This document shows, piece after piece, positions 19,812 to 29,932 of a DNA stretch of 64,000 nt. The stretch lies in assembly GCA_963801505.1 (NCBI GenBank), contig CAWDEY010000020.1, positions 186,001 through 250,000 of the forward strand, in the 5' to 3' direction. This stretch comes from JAOUFP01 sp963801505 (GTDB lineage Bacteria > Nitrospirota > Thermodesulfovibrionia > Thermodesulfovibrionales > UBA6898). Each line of letters opens with the position of its first letter. Positions within the stretch are counted from its first letter, which is position 1. The notes beneath the pieces are model-generated. The model was not told where the DNA came from, did not search any database, and worked only from the letters and a program-made list of their open reading frames with translations. The position numbers and the translations under genes were made by a program.

Positions 19812-20079
19812 TTAAGCAGGAGGCGCCCGGCAGGGGAGAAGAGCAACCCGTATGGAGTTATAGAGCAATGCTGCTGTAGGTATTTCATGACTCGAAACGG
19901 GTTGTTGATTCGTAATAGAAAAAACGGTAACGTTTGCCGATGAATAGTGATGCCCAGCGGAACAAACAGGGCAATCGTGGTGTTCACTGCCGTCGGCATG
20001 ATGATGAAATGCTGTTGCTAAAGTGGCAAGGACAAAAAGAAGCAAGAAGAAGAAATGCTAATCTTCCAGTCACATGCAT
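19812..20079 (-). CDS. Small His/Cys-rich exported protein, DUF2946-like (frameshifted)
   Basis: Start ATG 20077-20079: MHVTGRLAFLLLASF joins, after removing one base in A5 20034-20038, to VLATLATAFHHHADGSEHHD and CPVCSAGHHYSS. Signal peptide, HHH cluster and CPVC motif resemble DUF2946-type proteins near heavy-metal transporters. Ends VALLPCRAPPA. About 88 aa. It lies upstream of the porin and on the same strand; a role in metal binding is inferred. Confidence 0.6.
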
Positions 20080-20374
20080 GTAGTTCTTTTTTCTGTCTGT
20101 CCTTAGCATCTCATCTTATTTAAAATGGAATGTATTTATTATCTTCATTTGTCTTTTTCATGTCAATTTATTTGGATGAGGCCTTTGGATGAGGCAACGA
20201 ATATCATTTCGACGTGATTTTTAGATGAGGCAACGCGTTTATGCCGAAATCAACATTTCTTGAAAATCCTATTAGGCCCTATTCTTTGCTATTAATTGCT
20301 GCGTTCGTGCCGCTCAAATCAAACAGTTTTAACTGCAAACCCCACCATCTGTGCTTCTGAAGGAAGTCCTTCAC

Positions 20375-20780
20375 CTAAGAGCCCTTCATGTACAGGTCAT
20401 AGAGCGCCTTGCCGACAAAAAAATCCGCCCATGCGATGCCGATATCAGGGAGAGTTGATTTCAGAACCAGTCGCCTGCAGTGGGAGGGACTTTGCCGCAA
20501 ACTCAGCCAGGCTGAAATGGGCCATGAAGACCGTCCCGTAAATAACAAGGAGCCCGTTAAGAAGATAACCATATGCAGCTGTCTTGCGCGACATAAAAAG
20601 AGCGGTGACAACTATGATGTCGATAAAGGGAAAGAGCGCTGCAAAGAATTTTGTGCCGTCAAATATAAAAACACCCGAGTGCAGTTTGTCGGCAACCATA
20701 AAGTTATGTATCCTGTAATGAAGCAATAGCCCTGCCAAAGGCAAAAGTACCAGGACTGTCAGTAATGTGTTTTTCTTCAT
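20375..20780 (-). CDS. Polytopic membrane protein, unknown (frameshifted)
   Basis: MKKNTLLTVLVLLPLAGLLL begins a protein of about 134 aa with four hydrophobic segments. One extra base in G3 20448-20450 splits it; removing it joins GSEINS to PDIGIAWADFFVGKALYDLY. Conserved-looking HYRIHNFMVADKLH after helix 1. No family recognised. Third gene of an operon whose first two genes encode homologous 34-39-residue membrane proteins, 7 bases apart. Confidence 0.6.
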
Positions 20781-20787
20781 GGCGGAC

Positions 20788-20892
20788 TTAAAAGGTAAAG
20801 GTCATAATATGACCAAGGTAAAAAGTCAGCAGAACAACAATGATATGTAACACCCACCAGCCAGGTTTATATCTCATGAAATATTTCAGCAT
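20788..20892 (-). CDS. 34-residue membrane micro-protein (GWWxxH...LGH family)
   Basis: MLKYFMRYKPGWWVLHIIVV then LLTFYLGHIMTFTF. One membrane helix bounded by GWWVLH and YLGH. GGAG lies 5 bases before the ATG, and the upstream stop is one base away, so it is translationally coupled to the homologous gene before it. It shares GWW, the following His and LGH at the same spacing with that neighbour. Paired His near each membrane face could bind haem or metal, which is speculation. Confidence 0.7.
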   Translation of the reverse strand: MLKYFMRYKPGWWVLHIIVVLLTFYLGHIMTFTF

Positions 20893-20893
20893 G

Positions 20894-21013
20894 TTATCTC
20901 CAGAGCACATGGCCCAGCGTATAGACAATGGATATACCTAAAAAATGTATTATCCACCAGCCGGTCCTTAAAAAACTGATCTTCCTCGAAAAATTTACCT
21001 TCTCCTTTTCCAT
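20894..21013 (-). CDS. 39-residue membrane micro-protein (GWWxxH...LGH family)
   Basis: MEKEKVNFSRKISFLRTGWW then IIHFLGISIVYTLGHVLWR. AAGGAG sits 6 bases upstream of the ATG. Single helix with GWWIIH at one end and TLGH at the other, the same pattern as the next gene. First gene of a three-gene minus-strand operon. Not a known family to me. Confidence 0.7.
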   Translation of the reverse strand: MEKEKVNFSRKISFLRTGWWIIHFLGISIVYTLGHVLWR

Positions 21014-21147
21014 GTCCAGCTCCTTTTACCGGAAACTTAAGATATTGATTGTCTAATCAAATACTACCATTTTTGTACTGAATGTAAACCCTGCATTTGC
21101 AAAAAATCTGTAACAGTTCAGCCATATGGACGGCAAAAAAGGGCATT

Positions 21148-21253
21148 CACCGCAAAGACGCAAAGATCGCAGAGGTTTTTTTTTATTTTGCTTGCCGTTG
21201 AGAGGACGGCAAAGAAAAATATTCTTCTCTGCGTCCTTTGTGTCTCTGCGGTG
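21148..21253. repeat. Dispersed inverted-repeat element (copy 2)
   Basis: Arms CACCGCAAAGACGCAAAG and CTCTGCGGTG-type (TTTGTGTCTCTGCGGTG) flank an AT-rich centre. Same family as 5819-5950. Occupies the gap between the micro-protein operon and the helicase gene, which are divergent. Confidence 0.75.
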
Positions 21254-21352
21254 AAATTTTAATTTTAGGCAAGAATGATATTTTATATGATTAAATATTG
21301 TTAAAGTAATTATGAAGAAGGCTTTCAGGAACGATTTCAGAAGGGCACTTAA

Positions 21353-23580
21353 ATGGTCGGCGATTTTATCAGATATCTGAAAAATGACAGGGAATTTCAG
21401 CTTCAGCTTGCTGGGGAAAAGCATATCCGTCCTCTGCCGCCGCGGTATGTTGATCTGACAATCAGGAACAGTCTCAGGAAGGTGCTGATTGAAAGAGGCA
21501 TTGGAGAGTTTTACAGTCACCAGTCAAAGGCGATTGGAGCAATCCGCCAGGGAGAAAATCTGCTGCTTATGACACCTACTGCAAGCGGGAAGAGTCTGGT
21601 CTATAATGTCCCGGTCCTCGAAGCTATAATTGAGGACCCCGACGCCAGGGCACTCTATATCTTCCCCATGAAGGGACTCGAACAGGACCAGCTAAAGACA
21701 CTGAAAGAACTGGCAAAAGCACTCGGGATTGAAAATGCAGGAGAGGTATATGACGGTGACACAAAGGCAGCCAGGAGGAAGGAAATACGAGAGTGTCTGC
21801 CGAATGTGATCTTCACAAACCCTGACATGCTCCACCTCAGCCTCATCCCGTTTCACAGGCAGTGGGAGGTTTTTTTCAGACGCCTCAAATATGTCGTCAT
21901 TGATGAAATACATGCCTACAGAGGGGTATTTGGCTCTCATGTTGCGCAGGTCTTCAGGCGGCTCAGACGGATATGTGATTATTACGGTTCAAACCCCCAG
22001 TTCATCTCAGCATCAGCGACCATCGCAAACCCGGCAAAACACGCTGAGGCACTGACAGGGCTCCCCTTCAGGGTCATCGACGAAAGCGGGGCCCCTTCCT
22101 CGGAAAGCATTTCTTTTTTCTGGATCCGGTAGAGAGCCCTTACACACTGACCACAAAACTCTTTGTGACCTGTCTGGAGCATGGGCTGAGGACCATAGTC
22201 TTCACAAAATCCAGAAGGATTACAGAGCTAGTTTACAAGTGGGCACTGAATTACGCCCCCGGACTGAAAGACAGTGTCAGTCCCTACCGGGCCGGTTTTC
22301 TCCCCTCTGAAAGACGGCACATAGAAGAACGGTTATTCAGCGGAGATCTTCTCGGAGTCATATCAACAAGCGCCCTTGAGCTTGGTGTTGACATCGGTGG
22401 GCTTGATTGCTGCATCCTCTGCGGGTATCCCGGTTCAGTTTCAAGCACATGGCAAAGGGCAGGCAGGGTCGGCAGACAGGGTCAGGAATCCCTCGTGTTC
22501 CTGGTAGCCGGACAGGACGCTCTCGATCATTATTTTATGCGGCATCCAGAGGCCTTTTTTGAAAAAAGCCATGAGGCAGCTGTGATAGACCCTGAAAACA
22601 GCAATATACTTAAGAAACATATTCTCTGTGCTGCTTCCGAGGTCCCTTTGAAGTTGACCGAAACCGTTTACAAACATGAAGGGCTGACTGCTGCAATCGG
22701 GGAGCTTGTATCTGAAAAAACCCTTGTGAAGGCAAAGAGCGCCGAGATTTGGATCTCTAATGTCCGTAATCCCCAAAGAGATGTCGGTATCAGGGCCATG
22801 GGAGAACGTTTTATTCTGCTCAATTCCTCCGGCAGGACCATCGGAGAATCAGGCAGCGGGAGAGTATTGCGGGAGGCCTTCCCTGGCGCCATTTATCTGC
22901 ATAAAGGAAAACAATACAGGGTCGATGAACTTGACTGGATCAGGAAAAGGGCGATATGCAGTGAGGTCAAGCCAAACTACTACACCCAGCCTCTAAGCTC
23001 CGGCACAACAGAAATACTTAAAGAAATAGAAAGGAGGGAATGTAAAGGCATTCCGCTTTGCCGGGGCAGACTGCAGATAACAGAAAGGGTAATTGCCTTT
23101 GACAAGAAAAGGTCTTATGACAATGTTAAGATTTCGACCGTGCAGTTGGACCTTCCGGAACACGTGTTTGAGACTGAAGGCCTCTGGTTCATAATCGATA
23201 ATGTAACTCAGGAAGCTATAGAGTCCAGCAAGTTCGATCTCGCAGGCACTCTCCATGCAGTTGAACATGCAGTGATAGCCTGCATGCCGCTTTTTTCATT
23301 TTGTGACAGAGGCGACATCGGGGGCCTTAGCCATACAGGGTTTCCTGCCTTCGGCCTTCCGGCTATCTTCATCTATGACGGCCACGAAGGCGGGGTCGGG
23401 CTATCGAAGCGCGCCTATAATATTTTTGAAGACTTGCTTGCAACTACCCTGAAGATACTTGATGATTGCCCCTGCAGCGACGGATGCCCTTCCTGCACCC
23501 AGGACCCGCAGTGCGGAAACCGGAACGAGCCGCTGGACAAAAAAGGGGCACAGTTTCTTATTGGAAGATGGCTGAAATAA
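21353..23580 (+). CDS. DEAD/DEAH-box helicase with DUF1998 C-terminal domain, MrfA/YprA-like (frameshifted)
   Basis: About 743 aa after correction. Helicase core: Walker A TPTASGKS, PMKGLEQDQL, motif II DEIHAYRG, motif III SASAT; second RecA domain with STSALELGVDIGGLDCCI and WQRAGRVGRQG. The DUF1998 domain ends in a four-Cys zinc site (CPCSDGCPSCTQDPQCG). The first frame stops at 22130-22132; one base missing from T6 22114-22119 restores SISFFLDPVESPY. The B. subtilis relative MrfA unwinds DNA in mitomycin-damage repair. No methylase or nuclease partner of a DISARM type lies beside it. Confidence 0.88.
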
Positions 23581-23778
23581 TTTAACCCTCATAATTCATA
23601 AATTTCAGACAACTCTAATCAGAATAGGGCGGGGTACAGTATTGGAGCGGATTTTTTTGCCGATATTCCGACAGTCTGTTTAGCTGAGTTCAAGAGGCAA
23701 AAGCCTCGGAGCGCAGCGAGAATGAGCTGCAGTACTATATCCTGCCTTATTCTTACCATGGTTTATGAACTATGCAGG

Positions 23779-24114
23779 TTAATCCCTTCTGCCCAGATAG
23801 TCGCCAAGTATACTCCTGCTATGCTCATCTTCGTGACAATATACGCAGAGATTTTCCCAGTTGGAGCCATCAGAGGGATTGTTTCTGGCGTTCCCATCTT
23901 TATGATGCACAGTCAAAAGATGCCTGTCTTTAGATTCAAATTCTCTTCCGCATTTGGCACAGATGAGACCATGTACTTTAAGAGACTGTTCCCTGTAACT
24001 GCCCGAAGGATTGCTGAGCTCCTTTAATTCCCTGACAATATCTTCGACTGATTTTTCGCTGATTTTCTTTGGGGCCATTCTTTTTGCGCTGCTTCTGAAT
24101 TTATTGTTTCTCAT
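23779..24114 (-). CDS. HNH nuclease, YajD type
   Basis: 111 aa. A basic N-terminus, then a YajD-like HNH domain: ICAKCGREFES, LLTVHHKDGNARNNPSDGSN, ENLCVYCHEDEHSRS. The two CxxC pairs bind zinc and the HH...N...H set forms the metal nuclease site. Faces the helicase gene; the 198 bases between hold only palindromic remnants. Function in the family is not established. Confidence 0.88.
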   Translation of the reverse strand: MRNNKFRSSAKRMAPKKISEKSVEDIVRELKELSNPSGSYREQSLKVHGLICAKCGREFESKDRHLLTVHHKDGNARNNPSDGSNWENLCVYCHEDEHSRSILGDYLGRRD

Positions 24115-24239
24115 ATATGTTCTCTCTTGCCTTCAAGTATGTTTACACAGAAAGAATATCTGCAAGTCCACAGTTTGCCTTATAAAATTAAAGAAAACCT
24201 TTTGCCTACCATGGCCTCGTTGACTGTCATCTCCTTAAC

Positions 24240-26649
24240 TTACTTAATCACTATCCTGTCCATGATGACCGTGCCCCTGCTGACGGTCACAGAACCCGAA
24301 ATGATCGAAAGTGAAGACGGGTTGCTGTAGCCGCAGCCATATCCTCCTTGAAGTGTTATCGTAATCTCGGGGCTGCGGTCAAAATCCAGGGTCTCGCCAA
24401 AGGCTGTAGCTATTAGACGTAGCGTATCACCGGTCACCGCCAAAGCATAAGCATTTGAGCCGCCGCCGATGAAATCAAATGTGGCATTGGTGCGAGCGTT
24501 TTGCACCGGCTTATCGCCACAGGCCGAGAAAGAGGCCGAACAAGTCTTAAGGCCGTCCAGTGTGAGCGTGGTGGTCAGATCTGTGCCTGAGCAATCGCCC
24601 CCCCATGAACTTAGGACATAGCCGCTGTCAGGCATGGCTGTCAGCTGAAGCGGCACACCGCTGTTGTACCAGCATCCTGCCGAACAGTCCGGAGCTATCG
24701 TGCCGTGGCTGCCGGCAATGGTCGTCACCTCATATTGCGTAAGGAACGTTGCGGTGTATGTAGTATCAACGACAGGTGCGATACTATGGCTTTGAGCCCC
24801 GCCGTCGCTCCATGATGAAAAGACGTACTGGGTTCCAGTCCCTCCGCTCTGGGGAGAGGCCAAATTGATCGGGTGAGTGGAAGCGGTTGACCAGGTCGTG
24901 GACCATGGTGCAATATGCGAACCGCCGTCAACAATTACAGTCCTGCCAGTGGGAGATGAATTAAACTGCGTATTAACGGCAAGTGTCGAGCTGGTAGTCG
25001 CCCCCTGTGATATATTGCCCGCCGTGTCGTAGGCACAAACCCGGAAATAATAGGTCTGCCCGTTGGACAGACCTGTGGCTGTTGTCGAAGTCCCTGAGCC
25101 GAGATAGACCTGTGTGCCGTTGGTACACTGAGCATTGGGAGCGCTCCCGGTATTCCGCTTGACTATATACCTGTTGGAGGATGCAAGGCCGCTTCCGCCT
25201 GTGTCGGAGGCAGAGGTCCAGTTCAGTAATACCGACCCATTCCCCTTAGTGGATGTCAGCGTGCCGTCCGTAGGCGCCGAGTCGTCATAATAAAGGGTAG
25301 TCGAACTGCGGTTAGCGCGGCTCTTGTTACCCGAACCGTCTTGCAGCCAGACGTAAATGGCCTGACCGCCCTGGGCGGTTGCGGCAGCAGTAAAGGGTTT
25401 GCTCGCGGTATATAAACCGTCGGTATCAGTTGTCGGAACTGCTCCAACCTTGTACCATGCACCGACGATATTTGACGGGTCTGAAGGGTTCGTCCAGTTG
25501 ATCGAGAAGATGTTGCTATTCGTCCATGAACCAGGTGTCGCAATTAGTATGACGGGGGCAGGAGGAGGAGTCAAATCTGGTGAAGTTATAATCCAACCGA
25601 TATCTTCGAGGACGCCGAGGGCGACCAGGTCCGGGATCATGATCAGCTTCGTTAGTGCTGATGGAATACGTCATAAGGGCATTGGCAGTGCCGTTGAACA
25701 CCTCATCCAAATGGCCATAACTTGATCCCGGAGACCAGACAGCCGGAGCATATAGTTTCACATTTGAGCCGCTATTTGCCGCCACAGCGTTTGGACCGTC
25801 GAAAAAGACGTTGCCGCTTTTCAGCTGGGTCCCCAGAGCGGCAGACGGGTTCCCGAAATAGGCGGTATCGATCAGGCCCTGGCCGGGATTGTCGACAGCG
25901 AAGAGGTCGTATGCATCCGGTATACCGCTGCCCCAGCCCCAGCAGCCAAAGCCGCTGGTCCCATTGCATTCAGCGCCATTGCCTGCATTGCCATCATCAT
26001 AATCCATCGTCCCAAGAAACCCAAGCCCGTGACATATCTCATGTAAGACAACACTCACAAAGTCGATCTTCCCGGTTCCTGGGTTGCCGTCAATTCCAAA
26101 GTACCAGTTGGTTTTGGCGGAGTTAAAGGCTGCGGCTATTTCGACAGTGCTACCATTCAAGTCAGATCCATGGAACTGATTGGCAAGGGCAACGGGATAA
26201 AAGGTGTTCGCCAGCGGGGCCCCGCCGAAGTTATAGTAAATGCTGCCACCGCTATATCCAAGGATAGATCCACTGCCCATATCAGTCCAGCAGGCCTCAA
26301 TTACAATAGGCGTCGAAATGTTCAGATATCCTTCCCAAATCCCAACCGCATAATTGAAGGCTGTTTGTGCATCGGATGGGAAAGTCAGGCATGCGTCACC
26401 CCAATATCCGGTCGAACCATTTGTTTTATAATCTACAGTGATAGTTATAGCCATGGGCCGGTTGATATCAGGGTGCTCCTTGCGCGGAACGCGGTGAGGC
26501 ACTTCAATCGGGTCAAGCACCAGCGGTACAGGACCGCCGACTGGCAGCATCACTGGCGCTACCTCACCAAAGGCCGACGCTGCGGGCATGATGAGCATAC
26601 CAGCGACTATGAGAGCCAGCACAAGGAAAAACTGTTCGATAAATTTCAC
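24240..26649 (-). CDS. Secreted metzincin-like metalloprotease with FN3 and repeat modules (frameshifted)
   Basis: GTG 26647-26649 after GGAGG is the likely start. Signal peptide ends PAASAFGEV. The catalytic domain has HEICHGLGFLG (HExxH, about residue 205) and ends with the usual DLVALGVLEDIGW. Two FN3 modules follow (one with ILNW-type SVLLNWTSASDTGGSGL and YYFRVCAYDTAGN), then bacterial repeat units (YVFSSWSDGG, YVLSSWGGDCSGT) and the C-terminal domain ending RGTVIMDRIVIK. One extra G in 25633-25635 breaks the frame; removing it gives ADHDPDLVALG. FN3 and C-terminal modules match the C39-like protease at 3308-5466. Likely extracellular. Confidence 0.8.
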
Positions 26650-26767
26650 CAGGGCCTCCAAAGTATTCGTCTTAAGTTTAACATAAACAAAGCAATTTAT
26701 ATGTTTTCTCTATCGACAAATTCCCTCGGGGTTAATACTTCTGCAAGTTATAATTCCGGACCGCAAG

Positions 26768-27421
26768 TTATAATTGTTCGTTGTTGCTCTCAACCGCATT
26801 AATGATTTGGCTCGTTGACATCAATTCAATTCCTATATTTCTCATTTCAATCCGCCCCTGATCGTACAGACCGGAGACAGCATCATCAACCAGCACAATC
26901 CGGAAATCCCTTTCGCTTGCCTCGTAAATCGAGGTGCGTGGGCAGTTCGGAAAATTACATCCGGAAAATATGAGTGTTGAAATATTCTGTTTGCTTAGAT
27001 ACTGCTCCAGAGGGGTATTGTAAAATGCGCCCCAGCGCGGTTTGTAGATCACCACCTCGTTAGCGCCAATCCTCTGGATGCCATGAGAAAGCAGCAGGTC
27101 CTCATCTAGTCGTATTCCTTCTTTGGGAAGAATGTCCGGCGCCAACTGACAGCCAGTAGACCCTGCCAGGACCAGGCGTGCGCCCTTCTTGACGAGTCCT
27201 TTGCGGCAGAGATCAACGTTCGATCCGTCAGCCTGATAGATTCGAACAATGTGAATAATGGGCCGTCCAGCTAAACGAAAGGCAGCAAGGAGCGACTTCA
27301 TTCGTGGAAGGACCGTCGTCGTTCCCGGAATTTCAAATGGCTGACCGTCAAGGGTATCGCATTGTGTGTCAATCGTAATGAGTGCAGAACGTGTCCACTC
27401 AGGTGCTGTGTAGTTTTCCAT
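26768..27421 (-). CDS. Isochorismatase-like cysteine hydrolase
   Basis: 217 aa. The catalytic triad of the family is visible: Asp in LITIDTQCDTLDG, Lys in VIYKPRWGAFYNT, and Cys in FSGCNFPNCPRTSIYEASER. Such enzymes hydrolyse amides or vinyl ethers (nicotinamide, N-carbamoyl compounds, isochorismate); the substrate cannot be told here. Stands alone between the protease and repeat-rich DNA. Confidence 0.85.
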   Translation of the reverse strand: MENYTAPEWTRSALITIDTQCDTLDGQPFEIPGTTTVLPRMKSLLAAFRLAGRPIIHIVRIYQADGSNVDLCRKGLVKKGARLVLAGSTGCQLAPDILPKEGIRLDEDLLLSHGIQRIGANEVVIYKPRWGAFYNTPLEQYLSKQNISTLIFSGCNFPNCPRTSIYEASERDFRIVLVDDAVSGLYDQGRIEMRNIGIELMSTSQIINAVESNNEQL

Positions 27422-27516
27422 AGTCCTCGATTTAGCCGACGCGGAATTCAGCGGGTTCTCCGCTGGAATGACTGGTTAGAAGTTAGCACTCGTCCAATAT
27501 CAAGGGCCGCCCCTTT

Positions 27517-27927
27517 CTATTTCCCTACTAAGATGTGTGGGGTCAGGCTTTTGTAATTTGATATTGATCTGGTTCCTTTCACGGTTGTCCTTCTGCCCAT
27601 ACTCCCTTGTTCTGATAATTTGCCCTGCGCAGTATCTTTTTCAGTGGCAATCTGCAAAACGCCCACGCTCATGTTTGCAATATCAAGATATAAAAGCCTG
27701 ACCCCGCCATTATTCAAAAGATTGTGCATATGGTTGGATGCCCGGCACATTGGGTCGTCTTCGTCTGTGGAGCCTTGTGTCAGCAACTTCAATATGCTTT
27801 TATCTGAACCTGCCGGCATCATTGTATCTTTTCCATTTGCAAACCCCAAATTATTTATTAGATAACCCTTAAGATTGCATCTATTGTCATTAACAGCTTG
27901 TGCTGTAATGGCTGGATGAGTTATCAC
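27517..27927 (-). pseudogene. N-terminal fragment of a zinc-dependent phospholipase C-like protein, interrupted by a MITE
   Basis: Residues 1-68 read MITHPAITAQAVNDNRCNLK, YLINNLGFANGKD, LLTQGSTDEDDPMCRASNHM, which recalls secreted proteins with an SNHxHNP metal-site motif. Just after NHMHN the frame runs into a 167-bp inverted-repeat element (27539-27705), so the last 68 residues are element-derived. No signal peptide, no C-terminal domain. Probably a relic. Confidence 0.55.
27539..27705. mobile_element. 167-bp MITE-like element with GGGGTCAGGCTTTT ends
   Basis: GGGGTCAGGCTTTT (27539-27552) and AAAAGCCTGACCCC (27692-27705) are perfect 14-base terminal inverted repeats; similarity continues inward (TTGATATTG at 27558-27566 against CAATATCAA at 27678-27686). 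No transposase frame inside. The GGGGTCAGG terminus is reminiscent of elements associated with REP/Y1-type transposases. Confidence 0.75.
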
Positions 27928-28161
27928 GTCACCACTGACTATAGTAAACAGTCTTTATCCGATCAATTATATTCACCATCTTCTTGCCAAATCTTTCAAT
28001 ATAATTACGTTATTTAAATGGCTAACACGCATTGATTATATGATTATTTCCGGTAAACATTTCGTATCCCGGGAGGATTACACTCATTTGTTCCCTCCGT
28101 AGGTAGTCTATGCAAAACAGGGGTCTCTGTAAAGAAAAAAATGTATACGAAAGCAGTAGTT

Positions 28162-28260
28162 CACCACAGAGGCGCAGAGTTCGCTGAGGATTTGTTCTGA
28201 AAAAAAGTATTTTTGATCCACAGAGATCATTTCTCTGTGATCTCTATGTCTCTGCGGTAA
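28162..28260. repeat. Dispersed inverted-repeat element (copy 3)
   Basis: CACCACAGAGGCGCAGAG and TCTATGTCTCTGCGGT arms, with an inner CAGAGATCATTTCTCTG hairpin. Lies in the 27928-28409 gap, which otherwise shows no gene. Confidence 0.75.
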
Positions 28261-28409
28261 AATTCATTTGTGGAAAAGGATGAATAATTTAGTCAACGCG
28301 AATATTTCGCGCTCTTTTGTACTACAATGGTTTTATGACGGGAACTTTTTCTCACCCTCTTCTGTCTAATAAACTGAAGCGACCAATAAATTTTTATAGG
28401 AGGTCTAAA

Positions 28410-29858
28410 ATGAAAAGGAAGTTTGGTTATGTATTTTTAGCATTAATCATCTGTCTTATGGGTTCTGCCTTTGGCGCGGAAAAGATTGTCTCAAAAACTG
28501 AATCGCTAAGCAGCACACTGGCAGACCAGGACAGTGTAGCAGTCACCATTTATAACGTAAACCTGGGACTGGTAAAAGATCTGCGTTCCATTAATCTGTC
28601 AAAGGGGATGGGAGAGCTAAAGTTCATGGATGTCGCGTCACAAATAATTCCCACGAGTGTGCATATCAAATCACTTATAAACCCTGAGAGTCTCCAAATC
28701 CTTGAACAAAACTACGAATATGACCTGCTGAACCCGCAAAAACTCATGGACAAATACGTCGGCAAAGAGGTAAAACTCTATAACAAAAACCCTTACACAG
28801 AAAGAGAAGAGATTGTCACAGCCACCCTGCTCTCAAACAACGGCGGCCCCATATTCAGGATTGGAAATGAAATAACCTTCGGCCATCCCGGCAGGGTAAT
28901 GTTCCCGGGAGTCCCGGAAAACCTCATATCAAAGCCGACCCTTGTCTGGCTTCTGGAAAACAGTCTGAAGGAACAGCAGAAGGTCGAGGCCTCGTACCTC
29001 ACCAACGGCATAAACTGGAGGGCCGACTATGTGGTGACCCTAAACGATAAGGACACAAAGGCTGACCTTTCCGGCTGGGTGACCATCGACAATAAAAGCG
29101 GTGCAACCTATAACGATGCAAAGATAAAACTTGTGGCAGGTGACGTCAACAGGGTCAGGGAGGAGCCGGAATATAGAGACAGGATGCTGAGGATGGCCAA
29201 GGCAGAGGCGATGCCCGCAGCGCCACAGTTTAAGGAAGAGGAATTCTTCGAATATCACATATATACGTTGCAGAGGCCTTCCACTATCAAGGAAAACCAG
29301 ACAAAGCAGATAAGCCTTGTAACTGCTGATTCTATTCCTGTCAGGAAGGAACTTCTCTACCGCGGGGCCGCATACTATTACTACAACCGCTACGGCGAGG
29401 CGATGACTAACCAGAAGGTCGGCGTATTCATCGAGATAGAAAATAAGAAAGACCATAACCTCGGAATACCGTTGCCAAAAGGGACTGTCAGGGTATATAA
29501 GCAGGATTCAGAGGGAAGTCTTCAGTTTGTAGGTGAAGACTCTATCGATCATACCCCAAAAGATGAAAAAGTCAGGATAAAGCTGGGAGAGGCCTTTGAT
29601 GTTGTAGGCAGCAGGAAGCAGACCGATTGGAAAAAGATCGCCTCAGATACCTATGAGGCGGCCTTCGAGATATCCCTGCGCAACCATAAGAAAGAAGATG
29701 TTATGGTAAAAGTGATCGAACCCATACCCGGTGACTGGACAATGCTCAGTTCATCACATGCCTATAAAAAATCAGAGGCCTTCACAGCAGAGTTCATCTT
29801 GCCGGTGTCTAAGGACAAGGAAACAAAACTCACATATAGGGTAAGGATGAGGTTTTAA
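28410..29858 (+). CDS. DUF4139 domain-containing exported protein
   Basis: 482 aa. AGGAGG at 28399-28404 sets the ATG at 28410. Signal peptide ends GSAFGAEKIVS. DUF4139 features: DQDSVAVTIYNVNLGLVKDL, SYLTNGINWRADYVVTLND, DLSGWVTIDNKSGATYNDAK, NKKDHNLGIPLPKGTVRVYK, and a C-terminal beta region (FEISLRNHKKEDVMVKVIEP). Function of the family is unknown; probably an envelope or surface protein. Followed immediately by a dispersed repeat that may end the transcript. Confidence 0.85.
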   Translation: MKRKFGYVFLALIICLMGSAFGAEKIVSKTESLSSTLADQDSVAVTIYNVNLGLVKDLRSINLSKGMGELKFMDVASQIIPTSVHIKSLINPESLQILEQNYEYDLLNPQKLMDKYVGKEVKLYNKNPYTEREEIVTATLLSNNGGPIFRIGNEITFGHPGRVMFPGVPENLISKPTLVWLLENSLKEQQKVEASYLTNGINWRADYVVTLNDKDTKADLSGWVTIDNKSGATYNDAKIKLVAGDVNRVREEPEYRDRMLRMAKAEAMPAAPQFKEEEFFEYHIYTLQRPSTIKENQTKQISLVTADSIPVRKELLYRGAAYYYYNRYGEAMTNQKVGVFIEIENKKDHNLGIPLPKGTVRVYKQDSEGSLQFVGEDSIDHTPKDEKVRIKLGEAFDVVGSRKQTDWKKIASDTYEAAFEISLRNHKKEDVMVKVIEPIPGDWTMLSSSHAYKKSEAFTAEFILPVSKDKETKLTYRVRMRF

Positions 29859-29873
29859 CTTGACAAAAGCATT

Positions 29874-29920
29874 TACCACAGAGAGCACAGAGAAGACATA
29901 ATCTCTGTGAACTCTGTGGG
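29874..29920. repeat. Dispersed inverted-repeat element (copy 4, short)
   Basis: ACCACAGAGAGCACAGAGA and AACTCTGTGGG arms only about 15 bases apart. It sits between the convergent DUF4139 and cytochrome genes and could fold as a terminator hairpin. Confidence 0.7.
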
Positions 29921-29932
29921 CAACTGCTCTTT

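Noticed and set aside
20165..20240. Three GGATGAGGC-like direct repeats as a CRISPR or iteron array
   Set aside because: Only three short, irregularly spaced units with no conserved spacers and no nearby cas or rep gene.
21353..24114. Helicase with DUF1998 next to an HNH nuclease as a phage-defence island
   Set aside because: The helicase matches the MrfA/YprA repair type with one fused DUF1998 domain; no methylase, PLD nuclease or other DISARM partner is present, and the two genes are convergent, not an operon.
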